Source: Caballeronia humi (GTDB lineage: Bacteria > Pseudomonadota > Gammaproteobacteria > Burkholderiales > Burkholderiaceae). From it: a stretch of DNA of 64,000 nucleotides. Position numbers and translations under genes: made by a program. This document shows positions 1-8,428 of this stretch, piece by piece. Below the pieces are notes generated by a model. It saw only the letters and a program-made list of their open reading frames with translations. It made no database searches and was not told the origin of the DNA. Where the stretch lies: assembly GCF_001544475.1 (NCBI RefSeq), contig NZ_FCNW02000028.1, positions 1 to 64,000 on the forward strand. The letters are read 5' to 3'. Position 1 is the stretch's first letter, and every line of letters begins with the position of its first letter.

Positions 1-353
1 ATGTTTTCCTGGCCGCCGGCGATCACGATGTCGGCATCGCCCGCGATGATCGCGTTCGCCGCCAGCATCACGGCCTTGAGACCGGAGCCGCAGACCTTGT
101 TGATCGTCATGCCGGGCACCGACGTGGGCAGGCCCGCCTTGATGACCGACTGGCGCGCCGGGTTCTGGCCCGAACCGGCCGTCAGCACCTGTCCAAGGAT
201 CACTTCGCTGATCTGCTCCGGTTTGAGGTTCGCGCGTTCCAGCACGGCGCGAATTACCGCTGCACCCAGATCGGGCGCTGCAATCTTCGCGAGCGACCCG
301 CCGAATTTGCCGACCGCTGTCCGTGCGGCCGATACGATCACTACGTCAGTCAT
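1..353 (-). CDS. phaA: Acetyl-CoA acetyltransferase (beta-ketothiolase), 5' part only
   Basis: Thiolase that condenses two acetyl-CoA to acetoacetyl-CoA, the first step of poly-3-hydroxybutyrate synthesis in the cytosol. Only about the first 117 residues lie in the window; the rest is beyond position 1. The N-terminus MTDVVIVSAARTAVGKFGG is typical of thiolases. The nucleophile region NKVCGSGLKAV places the active-site Cys near residue 89. The start is the ATG at 353. The gene lies 85 bases downstream of phaC on the same strand, the usual phaC-phaA order of Burkholderiaceae, so co-transcription is likely. Family assignment is firm; choosing phaA over another thiolase paralogue rests on the neighbour. 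Confidence 0.93.
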   Translation of the reverse strand, partial: MTDVVIVSAARTAVGKFGGSLAKIAAPDLGAAVIRAVLERANLKPEQISEVILGQVLTAGSGQNPARQSVIKAGLPTSVPGMTINKVCGSGLKAVMLAANAIIAGDADIVIAGGQEN

Positions 354-438
354 TTCAGTTTCCTTTGGCTACGAATGTTAAAGCGGGCTCTTGATGCCCG
401 GTACGCAAAAGCGCACCGTCGAGGCGACGAAAAGCGGC

Positions 439-2433
439 TTACTGGTCACGCTGCAGCACATAGCGGCCAGGCGCCGCTTCGATAACACGGTGTTCCTCCG
501 ATCCCGGCGTGGCCGGCGCCTTCACCTTCTTGCCGGCGTAGGCCTGCAGCCAGTTCGTCCACGTGGGCCACCAGCTTCCCGGCTGCTCGGTCGCGGCGGC
601 GAACCAGTCGTCCGGATCGGCGGCCAGGGTCTTGGCGTCGGCGTCGATGCTCCAGAAACTGCGCTTGTTCTTCGACGGCGGGTTGATCACCCCCGCGATA
701 TGCCCCGACGCGCCCAGCACGAACTTCTGCGGCCCGGTGAGCAGCGGCGCCGATGCATACGCCGACGTCCACGGCACGATGTGATCCTCGCGCGAACCGT
801 AGAGGAACGTCGGCACGTCGATGCGCGACAGGTCGACCGGTTCGCCGCACGTCTTCAACTGGTTCGGCACGCGCAACTTGTTTTCGAGGTACGTGTTGCG
901 CAGATACCAGACGCACATCGGACCCGGCAGGTTCGTCGAGTCGCTGTTCCAGAACAGCAGGTCGAACGCCTGGGGCGTGCGTCCCTTGAGATAGTTATCG
1001 ACGACGTAGTTCCATACCAGATCGTTAGGACGCAAGTAGGAAAACGTATTCGCGAACTCGATGCCGCGCATGAGCCCCGGCTGCGCGCCGTTCTTGCCGC
1101 CGATCGTCTGCTCGCGCATCTGCACGTGCGACTCGTCGACGAAGACGTCGAGCACGCCGGTGTCGGAGAAGTCGAGCATCGCGGTGAGAAGCGTCATCGA
1201 GGCGGCCGGGTGTTCGCCGCGCGCCGCCGCGACCGCGAGCGCGGTCGCGAGGATCGTGCCGCCGATGCAGAAGCCGAGCGTGTTGATCTGCTCGCGGCCG
1301 GTGATCTGCCTGACGACGTCGATCGGTTCGAGCACGCCCTCCTGGACGTAGTCGTCCCAGGTCTTGTGCGCGATCGACTGATCGGCGTTGCGCCATGACA
1401 GGATGAACACCTGATGCCCCGCGTCGAGCGCATGGCGCACGAGCGAGCTTTCCGGCTGCAGATCGAGGATGTAGAACTTGTTGATGCAGGGCGGCACGAT
1501 CAGGAGCGGCCGTTCGAACACCTGCGCCGTGCGCGGCTTGTACTGGATCAGTTGCAGCAGCTCGTTCTCATAGACGACCGAGCCTTCCGTCGAACCGATG
1601 TTATGCCCGACCACGAAGCCCGAATCATCCGACTGGGAGATCTTGCCGCGCTGCATGTCGTTTAGCAGGTTCATCATGCCCTGCCAGAGGCTTTCTCCCT
1701 TGCTTTCGATCAGCGCCTTCTGCGCTTCCGGATTGAACGCGAGGAAGTTGCTCGGCGAGGCGGCGGCGGTCCATTGCTGCACCGTGAAGCGGATGCGCTC
1801 GCGCGTCTTGGGATCGGTATCGACGGCTTCGGCGAGTTCCTGCAGATAGCGCGCGTTCAGCAGATACCACGCGGCGGTGAACGCATACGCGGGCGTCGAT
1901 TGCCACGCCGTCGTGCTGAAGCGGCGATCTTTCAACGCTGACGGATCGATATTCTGCGCGCTGGCCTGCTTGAGCAATTCGATCACGTCGCGCGAATAGT
2001 TGCTCTGCAATTGCTGAAGACGCTCGGGCGAGATGACGGCGTTCGGCATCGCGGGCATCTGCGACAGCGCGCCGTTGAAGCCGGGAATTGCCTGCATGCC
2101 GGGGATCGCGCCCGCGAACTTCGAGAAATCGGGGATCGTGCCGAGTTTCGTGAAGTCCGGCATCGGCGGGATCGTGAACGGCACGGCGCCGGGCGCGCCG
2201 TTCAAGCCCGCGAAAGGATTCGCGGCGCTCTGGCCGTTGCCGCCATTCGTCTGCGGAGTCGCCTGCTGGGCGAGTGCCGCCCATTGCGATGGATCGGCGA
2301 CCGAGCGCCACGCGTTCAACCATTGCTCGAAGACTTGCTGCATGCCTGCCGTGTCGGCGGGACCTGCGCTGGCCGATTTCGTATCGGCGGAATCTGAGCG
2401 GGAAGTTTGAGAGGATGTTTTAGAAGCAGCCAT
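439..2433 (-). CDS. phaC: Class I poly(3-hydroxyalkanoate) polymerase
   Basis: PHA synthase that polymerises (R)-3-hydroxyacyl-CoA on the surface of intracellular granules. The 664-residue product has an alpha/beta-hydrolase core with a lipase-like box GFCIGG (Cys389), then Asp550 in SREDHIVPW and His578 in GASGHIAGVINPP, which form the expected Cys-Asp-His triad. The N-terminal ~130 residues are low complexity, rich in Ala, Pro, Gly and Phe, with short PDFTK/PDFSK and IPG repeats. The protein is somewhat longer than the ~590 residues of the Cupriavidus enzyme, mostly through this region. A promoter-like sequence with a perfect TTGACA lies about 150 bases upstream. phaA follows. Confidence 0.96.
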   Translation of the reverse strand: MAASKTSSQTSRSDSADTKSASAGPADTAGMQQVFEQWLNAWRSVADPSQWAALAQQATPQTNGGNGQSAANPFAGLNGAPGAVPFTIPPMPDFTKLGTIPDFSKFAGAIPGMQAIPGFNGALSQMPAMPNAVISPERLQQLQSNYSRDVIELLKQASAQNIDPSALKDRRFSTTAWQSTPAYAFTAAWYLLNARYLQELAEAVDTDPKTRERIRFTVQQWTAAASPSNFLAFNPEAQKALIESKGESLWQGMMNLLNDMQRGKISQSDDSGFVVGHNIGSTEGSVVYENELLQLIQYKPRTAQVFERPLLIVPPCINKFYILDLQPESSLVRHALDAGHQVFILSWRNADQSIAHKTWDDYVQEGVLEPIDVVRQITGREQINTLGFCIGGTILATALAVAAARGEHPAASMTLLTAMLDFSDTGVLDVFVDESHVQMREQTIGGKNGAQPGLMRGIEFANTFSYLRPNDLVWNYVVDNYLKGRTPQAFDLLFWNSDSTNLPGPMCVWYLRNTYLENKLRVPNQLKTCGEPVDLSRIDVPTFLYGSREDHIVPWTSAYASAPLLTGPQKFVLGASGHIAGVINPPSKNKRSFWSIDADAKTLAADPDDWFAAATEQPGSWWPTWTNWLQAYAGKKVKAPATPGSEEHRVIEAAPGRYVLQRDQ

Positions 2434-2582
2434 ACCCGCTATTGACCTGTGAGTCCCGAAAGACTGATTGCTGATGCAGGCGCTCGTGCAGGGCTCGCCG
2501 GGACAGCGCGCAAGTGTGCGTCAAGTGCGCGATGGACACCGACCTTGCCACGCCGTGCCTGATTTCGAAATGAATCGGGAAC

Positions 2583-2612
2583 ATTCTTGCTCCCGAGCGT
2601 CAGGCATGTCAA
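2583..2612 (-). promoter_or_regulatory. Candidate sigma-70 promoter of phaC
   Basis: On the minus strand TTGACA (2607-2612) is followed after 18 bases by AAGAAT (2583-2588). The -35 box is perfect and the -10 box matches 4 of 6. It lies about 150 bases upstream of the phaC start, in an otherwise non-coding gap. Confidence 0.45.
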
Positions 2613-2759
2613 TGCTTTGCCCCGATTTTGCCGCAGTGCGATATTTTTTTAATTATCGTTTTCCCCCATGCGATCGTTGCGCCGATTCGGCCCTCGCGCG
2701 CGGGCATCGCCGACGCATCGGACGACGCACGCGCATGTGTCGCGGATATTGCAGCACAA

Positions 2760-2780
2760 CAAAAAAAACGCTCATGCGTT
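2760..2780 (-). terminator. Weak intrinsic terminator after pgeF
   Basis: Read leftward, AACGC-ATGA-GCGTT is followed by a run of T residues (the A-run 2760-2768 on the plus strand). The stem is only 5 bp, but the position just after the pgeF stop fits termination before phaC. Confidence 0.45.
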
Positions 2781-2802
2781 CGGAGATTCGAAGCGTCGGG
2801 CG

Positions 2803-3642
2803 TTATTCGGCGAGCCAGATCATCGCGGCCATGCGGCCGGTGACGCGGTCGCGTCGATAGGAGTAGAAGCGCTCGCGCTCCGTCACCGTGCAGTGCGTGC
2901 CGCCGTGCACGCGCGCCGTATCGATACCCGCGTCTGCGAGCCGCAAGCGCGCGAGCGCGTAGATGTCAGCAAGGTATTTGCCTTTCGACTGCGTCGCGTG
3001 GAAAGCGGCGACGGTGGCGTCGCGGCGGGTGGCGTCGGCGGTGGTGGCGAAAGCATCGAGCACGTCCTCGCCGACTTCGAACGCGGACGGCCCGATCGCC
3101 GGCCCGAGATACGCACGCAATGCCGAAGGGCTCGCGCCAGCCAACGCGGCGACGCGCCCCGCCGTCTTTTCGACGATCCCCGCCGCGAGCCCGCGCCAGC
3201 CCGCATGCGCCGCGCCGACCGCGCGGCCGGCTTCGTCGCAAAAGAGCACCGGCAGGCAATCCGCGACCATCACGACGCATACCGCGCCCGGACGATCGGT
3301 CACGCTGGCATCAGCCTGTACCACCGTCGATGGCGCGTTCGCGCACCGGTCGATCACCGCACCCGCTTCGGCGATGTCGGCGCCATGAATCTGTTCGAGC
3401 CACGCGGCCGCGGGCGACTCGGTCAGCGCCAGCAGGCGGCGACGGTTTTCGCGCACGGCGTCGGGCGAGTCGCCGGTATGCAGGCCGAGGTTCAAACCGC
3501 CCTCGCCCGGTTGGCCGCCGCCATACGGCGCCTCGCTGACGCCGCCGTTTCTCGTTGTGACCAGCGCGCGCACGCGCTTCGACACGCGCCACGCCGGCCA
3601 CAGACAGTCATCGTTGCGAAGCGCGGCGCGGGCGATGCTCAT
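2803..3642 (-). CDS. pgeF: Peptidoglycan editing factor PgeF (YfiH/laccase-domain family)
   Basis: 279-residue cytosolic protein of the YfiH (Cu-oxidase_4, laccase-domain) family. Members have been described as removing misincorporated L-Ser from peptidoglycan precursors, and other members as purine nucleoside phosphorylases. The zinc-site residues are visible: His86 in QIHG, Cys129 in MVADCLPVL and His146 in AAHAGWRG. The ATG overlaps the rluD stop by 4 bases (ATGA), indicating translational coupling, and the rluD-pgeF pair is a widespread arrangement. The family call is secure; the biochemical role comes from homologues. Confidence 0.92.
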   Translation of the reverse strand: MSIARAALRNDDCLWPAWRVSKRVRALVTTRNGGVSEAPYGGGQPGEGGLNLGLHTGDSPDAVRENRRRLLALTESPAAAWLEQIHGADIAEAGAVIDRCANAPSTVVQADASVTDRPGAVCVVMVADCLPVLFCDEAGRAVGAAHAGWRGLAAGIVEKTAGRVAALAGASPSALRAYLGPAIGPSAFEVGEDVLDAFATTADATRRDATVAAFHATQSKGKYLADIYALARLRLADAGIDTARVHGGTHCTVTERERFYSYRRDRVTGRMAAMIWLAE

Positions 3643-4766
3643 TCTTCGTCATCCTCGTAGTCTTCGTCGCAGTCGTCGCCGATCTCGTAGACTTCGACGA
3701 AATCGTCGTCATCGTCGCCGTGGTCCATCTCTTCCTCGCGGCCGAGGCCCAGTTCGGCGGCAAGAATCGAAATGTCCTCGGGGACATCGGCGCGCCAGGC
3801 GATGTCCTTGCCCGTCACCGGATGAACGAGCCCGAGCCTCCACGCATGCAGCGCCTGCCGCGCGAAGCCGTTCGGCAGCGGCGTGACGGAGCGCTTGCCG
3901 CGCGCGTGCCCGTAGACGGGGTCGCCGAGCAGCGGATGCCGCGTATGCGCGCAATGCACGCGAATCTGATGCGTGCGCCCGGTTTCGAGATCGCAATGGA
4001 TCGCCGAGACCGGCTGGCCATTCCACAGCGCGCGGTCGATGGTGCGAAAGTGCGTGCGCGCGGGTTTGCCCGATGCGCTCTCGACCACAGCCATGCGCGT
4101 GCGGTCGCGCGGATCGCGGCCGATCGGCGCATCGATCGTGCCTTCGTCGGCCATCGTGCCCCAGACAAGCGCGACGTAGCGGCGCTTGACGGTACGCGCC
4201 TGCAATTGCCGCGTGAGGATGGTCTGCGCCTCGAGCGTGCGCGCGACGACCATCAGCCCCGATGTCTCCTTGTCCAGCCGATGCACGATGCCCGCGCGCG
4301 GCAGGCCGGCAGCGGCTTCGCCGTATCGGTACAGAAGGCCGTTGAGCAGCGTGCCGCTCCAGTTCCCCGCCGCCGGATGCACGACCATGCCCGCCGGCTT
4401 GTTGATGACGACGAGCGCGTCATCCTCGTAGACGATCTCGAGCGGCACCGGCTCCGGCGTGAACGCGAGCTGCTCGGGCAGCAGGTCGGGCACGAGCGTG
4501 ATCGTGGCGCCGAGCGGCACCGCCTGGCGGATCTTCGCGGGCGCGCCGTCAATCTGCACGCGCTGCGCATCGATCCACGCCTGCAGGCGGCTGCGTGAGA
4601 ACTCGGGAAACATTTTCGCCATGACCTTGTCGAGCCGGTCGCCCGCGTACTCGTCGGGCACGACCGCGACGCGCGGCGTTTCGGCATCGGCGCGGCGCTC
4701 GGCGAGCATCGTCGGGACGGTGGTCTCGGAGCCTTCTGCAGACGGCGCGGCAGGCTCTCGGGACAT
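3639..4766 (-). CDS. rluD: 23S rRNA pseudouridine synthase RluD
   Basis: Converts U1911, U1915 and U1917 (E. coli numbering) of 23S rRNA helix 69 to pseudouridine. From the ATG at 4766 the product has 375 residues: an S4 RNA-binding domain (GDRLDKVMAKMF...SRSRLQAWI) and the RluA-type catalytic core with HRLDKETSGL (catalytic Asp165), then an unusual acidic C-terminal tail of about 35 residues with runs of Asp and Glu. The frame stays open to another ATG at 4859. Those extra 31 codons lack the G/C third-position bias of the rest and contain a TATAAT of the divergent bamD promoter, so I prefer 4766. The gene overlaps pgeF by 4 bases. Confidence 0.92.
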   Translation of the reverse strand: MSREPAAPSAEGSETTVPTMLAERRADAETPRVAVVPDEYAGDRLDKVMAKMFPEFSRSRLQAWIDAQRVQIDGAPAKIRQAVPLGATITLVPDLLPEQLAFTPEPVPLEIVYEDDALVVINKPAGMVVHPAAGNWSGTLLNGLLYRYGEAAAGLPRAGIVHRLDKETSGLMVVARTLEAQTILTRQLQARTVKRRYVALVWGTMADEGTIDAPIGRDPRDRTRMAVVESASGKPARTHFRTIDRALWNGQPVSAIHCDLETGRTHQIRVHCAHTRHPLLGDPVYGHARGKRSVTPLPNGFARQALHAWRLGLVHPVTGKDIAWRADVPEDISILAAELGLGREEEMDHGDDDDDFVEVYEIGDDCDEDYEDDEE

Positions 4767-4810
4767 GGCTGAATCGTCCGGGCGTGCGTCGTCGGCCGGT
4801 GCGCTTGGGC

Positions 4811-4816
4811 TATAAT
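4811..4816 (+). promoter_or_regulatory. Candidate -10 box of the bamD promoter
   Basis: A perfect TATAAT lies 86-91 bases upstream of the chosen bamD start. No good -35 box is visible 16-18 bases further upstream, so an activator or another sigma contact may be needed. Confidence 0.45.
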
Positions 4817-4901
4817 CTTTGTTGCGATCTTTGGTACGACTAGTACTTGAGCGGGTCATTTAGACTGAAAGCCGGGAAATAGCTAGGAAATGCAAGCACT
4901 G

Positions 4902-5735
4902 ATGCGAGCCCTGAACACCACCAAACAATCGATGCAGAAATCGATCAAGTACCTGGCGCTGGCCGCTGGCGTTGCCATTGTGGCGGGTTGCCACGGCCTG
5001 CCCGAGAAGACCGACGAGACGGCAACGTGGAATAACAACAAATTATATACGGAGGCTCAGGACGCGCTTTCCGGCGGCGACTTCGGCAAGTGCGCGAAAT
5101 ACTTCGAAAGCCTCGAAGGCCGCGACCCGTTCGGCCATTTCGCGCAGCAGGCGCAGATCAACGTCGCGTACTGCAACTGGAAGGACGGCGAAACCGCCAA
5201 CGCCGACCAGGCCATCGACCGCTTCATCAAGCTGCATCCGGACCACCCGGAAATTTCGTACGCGTACTACCTGAAGGGGATGATCCACTTCAACGACGAC
5301 CTCGGTCTATTCGGCCGCTTCTCCGGCCAGGACATGAGCGAGCGCGATCCGAAGTCGCTGCGCGAGTCGTATGACGCGTTCAAGGTGGTCGTCGACCGTT
5401 ATCCGAACAGCAAGTATGCGCCGGACGCCGCGCAGCGCATGCGCTATATCGTGAATGCGCTGGCGTCGCACGAGGTCCATGCGGCCGATTATTACTATCG
5501 CCGTGGTGCGTATGTCGCGGCCATCAACCGGGCGCAGCTCGCGATTCGCGAATACAAGAACGCGCCGGCAACCGAAGACGCGCTGCACATCATGATGCTC
5601 TCGTACCAGAAGCTCGACCAGCCGCAACTCGCCGACGACACGAAGCGCGTGCTCGCCGCCACGTTCCCCGACAGCCCGTACGTGACCGGCAAGCGCCGCG
5701 CGGGCACGGACAAGCCCTGGTATCAGATCTGGTAA
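4902..5735 (+). CDS. bamD: Outer-membrane assembly lipoprotein BamD (ComL)
   Basis: Essential lipoprotein of the BAM complex that inserts beta-barrel proteins into the outer membrane; it binds the BamA POTRA domains. The product has a short signal peptide with the lipobox VAGC, then a ~240-residue TPR-like domain (LYTEAQDALSGGDFGKCAKYFE...SYAYYLKGMIHF...PNSKYAPDAAQRM). AGGAA at 4885-4889 lies 12 bases before the ATG at 4902. Alternative starts are 4890, too close to that site, and 4932 (MQKSIKYL), which would leave the most compact signal peptide. It is divergent from rluD and ends in a strong terminator shared with the helicase gene. Confidence 0.93.
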   Translation: MRALNTTKQSMQKSIKYLALAAGVAIVAGCHGLPEKTDETATWNNNKLYTEAQDALSGGDFGKCAKYFESLEGRDPFGHFAQQAQINVAYCNWKDGETANADQAIDRFIKLHPDHPEISYAYYLKGMIHFNDDLGLFGRFSGQDMSERDPKSLRESYDAFKVVVDRYPNSKYAPDAAQRMRYIVNALASHEVHAADYYYRRGAYVAAINRAQLAIREYKNAPATEDALHIMMLSYQKLDQPQLADDTKRVLAATFPDSPYVTGKRRAGTDKPWYQIW

Positions 5736-5757
5736 GCCGCTTCTTCGTCGCACCCAA

Positions 5758-5794
5758 CAAAAAACCCGGCTCTCGCTCGAAGCCGGGTTTTTTA
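5758..5794. terminator. Bidirectional intrinsic terminator between bamD and the helicase
   Basis: AAAACCCGGCT (5761-5771) and AGCCGGGTTTT (5781-5791) form a GC-rich stem flanked by A and T runs, so it can stop transcription from both converging genes. Confidence 0.85.
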
Positions 5795-5804
5795 TGCCCT
5801 CAAT

Positions 5805-8066
5805 CTACTCCGCCAGATCGGCGGCCGTGCTCTCCGGATCGGCGAAGAACTCGCGCACGACCTCGATTTCCCGCGTGCGCTTGAACGGCGGCAGGCTTTG
5901 CCAGATGCGCCGGCCGTAGGGTTTATCAACCAAACGCGTGTCGCAGATCATCAGCACGCCGCGATCGGTTTCCGCGCGGATCAGCCGCCCCGCGCCCTGC
6001 TTGAGCGTGATCACCGCCTGCGGCAACTGATGCACGGCAAACGGGCTCAGCCCTTTCTTCGTCAATGCTTCGAGCCGCGCCGAAAGCACGGGATCGTCGG
6101 GCGGGGCGAACGGCAGCTTGTCGATCACGACGAGCGACAGCGCATCCCCACGCACGTCGACGCCTTCCCAGAAGCTCTGGCTCCCCACGAGAATCGCGTT
6201 GCCGTAGGCGCGAAAACGATCGAGCAGCTCAGTGCGGCTCGCGTCGCCCTGGACCAGTAGCGGGTAATCCCAGCCGCGCCGCTCGATCGTGTCACGCAGG
6301 CGCATCGAGATGCGATCGACCGCGCGCAGCGTCGTGCACAGCACGAACACGCCGCCGCCCGACGCTTCGATCGCCGGCAGCGCCGCTTCGAACACGGCGT
6401 CGGTGAATTGCGGCGACGACGGCTGCGGCAGGTTCCGCGGCACGTACAGGAGCCCTTGCGTCGGGTAATCGAAGGGGCTCGGCAGCGTCATCGAGCGGCG
6501 CGCGTTGAGGCCCATCTGTGCCGCGTAGTGGGTGAAGTCGCCGCGCACCGAGAGCGTCGCCGACGTGAAGATCCACGCGCGCGGCACGCCTGCGCGCTGT
6601 TTCGCGAAGATCGGCGCGACGGAGAGCGGCGTCTCGTGCAACTGCACCGTGTGCGAGAACACTTCGATCCAGCGCACCATTTCGTTCGGATCGGCCTTGG
6701 CGGCTTGCTTCGCGGCCTCCTCGTCCTCGACGACCGCGCGTTCCGTCGATGTCGGCGGTGTCGTCCAGCCCGCGAGCTGACCCTGCAACTCGCGCGCACG
6801 GCGCACGAGCGCCTGCAGCGGTTCGGCGCGTTCAGCGTGCGCCGAGAGCGCGGCGCTCAGCGCGTCGAGATGCGTGTCGAGCGTATCGAGCGCTTCGAAG
6901 AGCGGATGATCGTCGGGGAGCTGGCCGAGCGACAGGCGCACTGAATCCTCGCGAAACGCGAGCCGCAGGTCGCGCGCGGCGCGTTCCAGCGCGGCGCCGA
7001 GCTTGGTCCAGTCGGTGGCATCGCGCGCGTGGCTCAGGCCTTCCGCGACCGAATCGCGCGCGAGTTCGAGGAACTGCGTCGTCGAAACGGTAACGCCAAA
7101 GAAAAGCGTCGCGGTTTCGGGCAACTGATGCGCTTCGTCGAAGATGATCGTGTTCGCCGTCGGCAGCAGTTCGGCCATGCCGGTGTCGCGCAGCATGACG
7201 TCGGCGAAAAACAGGTGGTGATTCACCACGACGATGTCCGCCTGCTGCGCTTCCTTGCGCGCTTGCATCACGAAACAGTCCTTGTAATGCGGGCATTCCT
7301 GGCCGAGACAGTTGTCGCGCGTGGAGGTAACCATCGGCCAGACCGGCGAGTTTTCGGGCACGCTCGCGAGCTCGGCCTTGTCGCCGGTGCGCGTGATTTT
7401 CGCGAACCGGATGATGTCCTGCAGATGCGACGTGTCCTGGCGCGTTGGCAGGCGGCCGTTGTCGGCGGTGCGTTGCAGATAGTAATGGCACAGGTAATTC
7501 GCGCGGCCTTTGAGCATCGCCACCGACACCGGCACGGCGAGTGCGTCGCGCATGGTCGGGATGTCGCGCTGGAAGAGCTGGTCCTGCAAGTGCTTCGTAC
7601 CGGTCGAGACGATCACCTTGCCGCCCCACAGCATCGCCGGAACGAGGTACGCGTAGGTCTTGCCGGTGCCCGTCCCCGCTTCGACGATCAGCGTGTTCTC
7701 GCCCCCATCGACCGCAGCCGTCGCGGTGGCGATGCCCACATCGTCCGTCTGCTGCTCGACGGGCGATTGCGGCGCATCGGACGGTCCGGGCTTGCGCGCC
7801 GGACGCCGTTGCGCCTCGAACATCGCGGGTTCGGGCATCGCGCGGCCGGACGCTTCCATCGCGGCGGCGACGGCGCGCGCCATGTCGATTTGCGACGCGC
7901 GCGAGCGATAGCCGTCGATCGCGCGTGCGAGCAGGCCCTCGGCGGAGAAGATGGAATCGAGTTCGGCGCGGCGTTTGTCGGCGAGGACGAGCGCGGCGGG
8001 GCCATCGGCGGTGACGGCAGCGCTGTTGGAAGACGACGATGAAGATGAGCGGACGGGAGAATTCAA
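5805..8066 (-). CDS. ATP-dependent DNA helicase, DinG/YoaA (XPD-like) family
   Basis: Superfamily 2 5'-3' helicase expected to act in DNA repair or replication-fork processing. In 753 residues: Q-motif region (SRASQIDMARAV, ~55-68), Walker A AGTGTGKT (130-137), four Cys for a 4Fe-4S cluster (193, 253, 258, 264), DEAH box (310-313), and C-terminal helicase motifs ending in QGAGRLIRAETDRG. About 40 residues, Pro- and Gln-containing, are inserted between the Q motif and Walker A, and the N-terminus is Ser-rich. The iron-sulfur cysteines and size fit YoaA/DinG; which of the two I cannot decide. It converges on bamD. Confidence 0.9.
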   Translation of the reverse strand: MNSPVRSSSSSSSNSAAVTADGPAALVLADKRRAELDSIFSAEGLLARAIDGYRSRASQIDMARAVAAAMEASGRAMPEPAMFEAQRRPARKPGPSDAPQSPVEQQTDDVGIATATAAVDGGENTLIVEAGTGTGKTYAYLVPAMLWGGKVIVSTGTKHLQDQLFQRDIPTMRDALAVPVSVAMLKGRANYLCHYYLQRTADNGRLPTRQDTSHLQDIIRFAKITRTGDKAELASVPENSPVWPMVTSTRDNCLGQECPHYKDCFVMQARKEAQQADIVVVNHHLFFADVMLRDTGMAELLPTANTIIFDEAHQLPETATLFFGVTVSTTQFLELARDSVAEGLSHARDATDWTKLGAALERAARDLRLAFREDSVRLSLGQLPDDHPLFEALDTLDTHLDALSAALSAHAERAEPLQALVRRARELQGQLAGWTTPPTSTERAVVEDEEAAKQAAKADPNEMVRWIEVFSHTVQLHETPLSVAPIFAKQRAGVPRAWIFTSATLSVRGDFTHYAAQMGLNARRSMTLPSPFDYPTQGLLYVPRNLPQPSSPQFTDAVFEAALPAIEASGGGVFVLCTTLRAVDRISMRLRDTIERRGWDYPLLVQGDASRTELLDRFRAYGNAILVGSQSFWEGVDVRGDALSLVVIDKLPFAPPDDPVLSARLEALTKKGLSPFAVHQLPQAVITLKQGAGRLIRAETDRGVLMICDTRLVDKPYGRRIWQSLPPFKRTREIEVVREFFADPESTAADLAE

Positions 8067-8122
8067 GGCAAGCGATTCCTGCTAATGCCGGTGCGCGCGC
8101 CGCCGGGCGGTGAATACGGCGC

Positions 8123-8353
8123 TCAGTGCGCGTCCGGCTCCAGTTGCAATTGCAACAGGATGATGGTGTCTTTCACCTTGAGCTTGCGCTTTTTGAGGCG
8201 CCGCAACTCGAGATCGTTGATGCCGGGCACGCTCGCCATCTTGCCGATCAGGCTGTCGAGTCCGTGATGCTCGGCCTGCAATTGCGCGATGCGATCGCGG
8301 ATCGTGCCTGCATCCACGGCTACGGCTGGCGCTGTGGTCAAACGCTGTTGCAT
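8123..8353 (-). CDS. YdcH-like protein (DUF465)
   Basis: 76-residue protein, mostly two helices, with the YdcH/DUF465 signature: a conserved HHGLDSLI segment followed by DLELRRLKKRKLKVKD. The function of this small, widespread family is unknown; it is basic in the middle and probably forms a helical hairpin. It sits 56 bases before the helicase gene on the same strand. The family call rests on the characteristic basic LKKRKL-K-KD motif. Confidence 0.8.
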   Translation of the reverse strand: MQQRLTTAPAVAVDAGTIRDRIAQLQAEHHGLDSLIGKMASVPGINDLELRRLKKRKLKVKDTIILLQLQLEPDAH

Positions 8354-8428
8354 GCTCGCCTCCTCACACTACGCGCGGCGCCGCGTTGAAAACGGCATCG
8401 CCCGAGGTTGCTGTCCGGCTCGAAGGTG

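Larger units (their letters stand above)
2434..2802. other. Non-coding gap between pgeF and phaC
   Basis: This 369-base stretch holds the candidate phaC promoter, an AT-rich patch around 2645-2665 and the weak pgeF terminator near 2765. I see no convincing gene; the open frames here are shadows without recognisable content. Confidence 0.6.

Noticed and set aside
4767..4859. 31-codon N-terminal extension of RluD
   Set aside because: It lacks the third-position G/C bias and contains the TATAAT of the divergent bamD promoter. It cannot be fully excluded.
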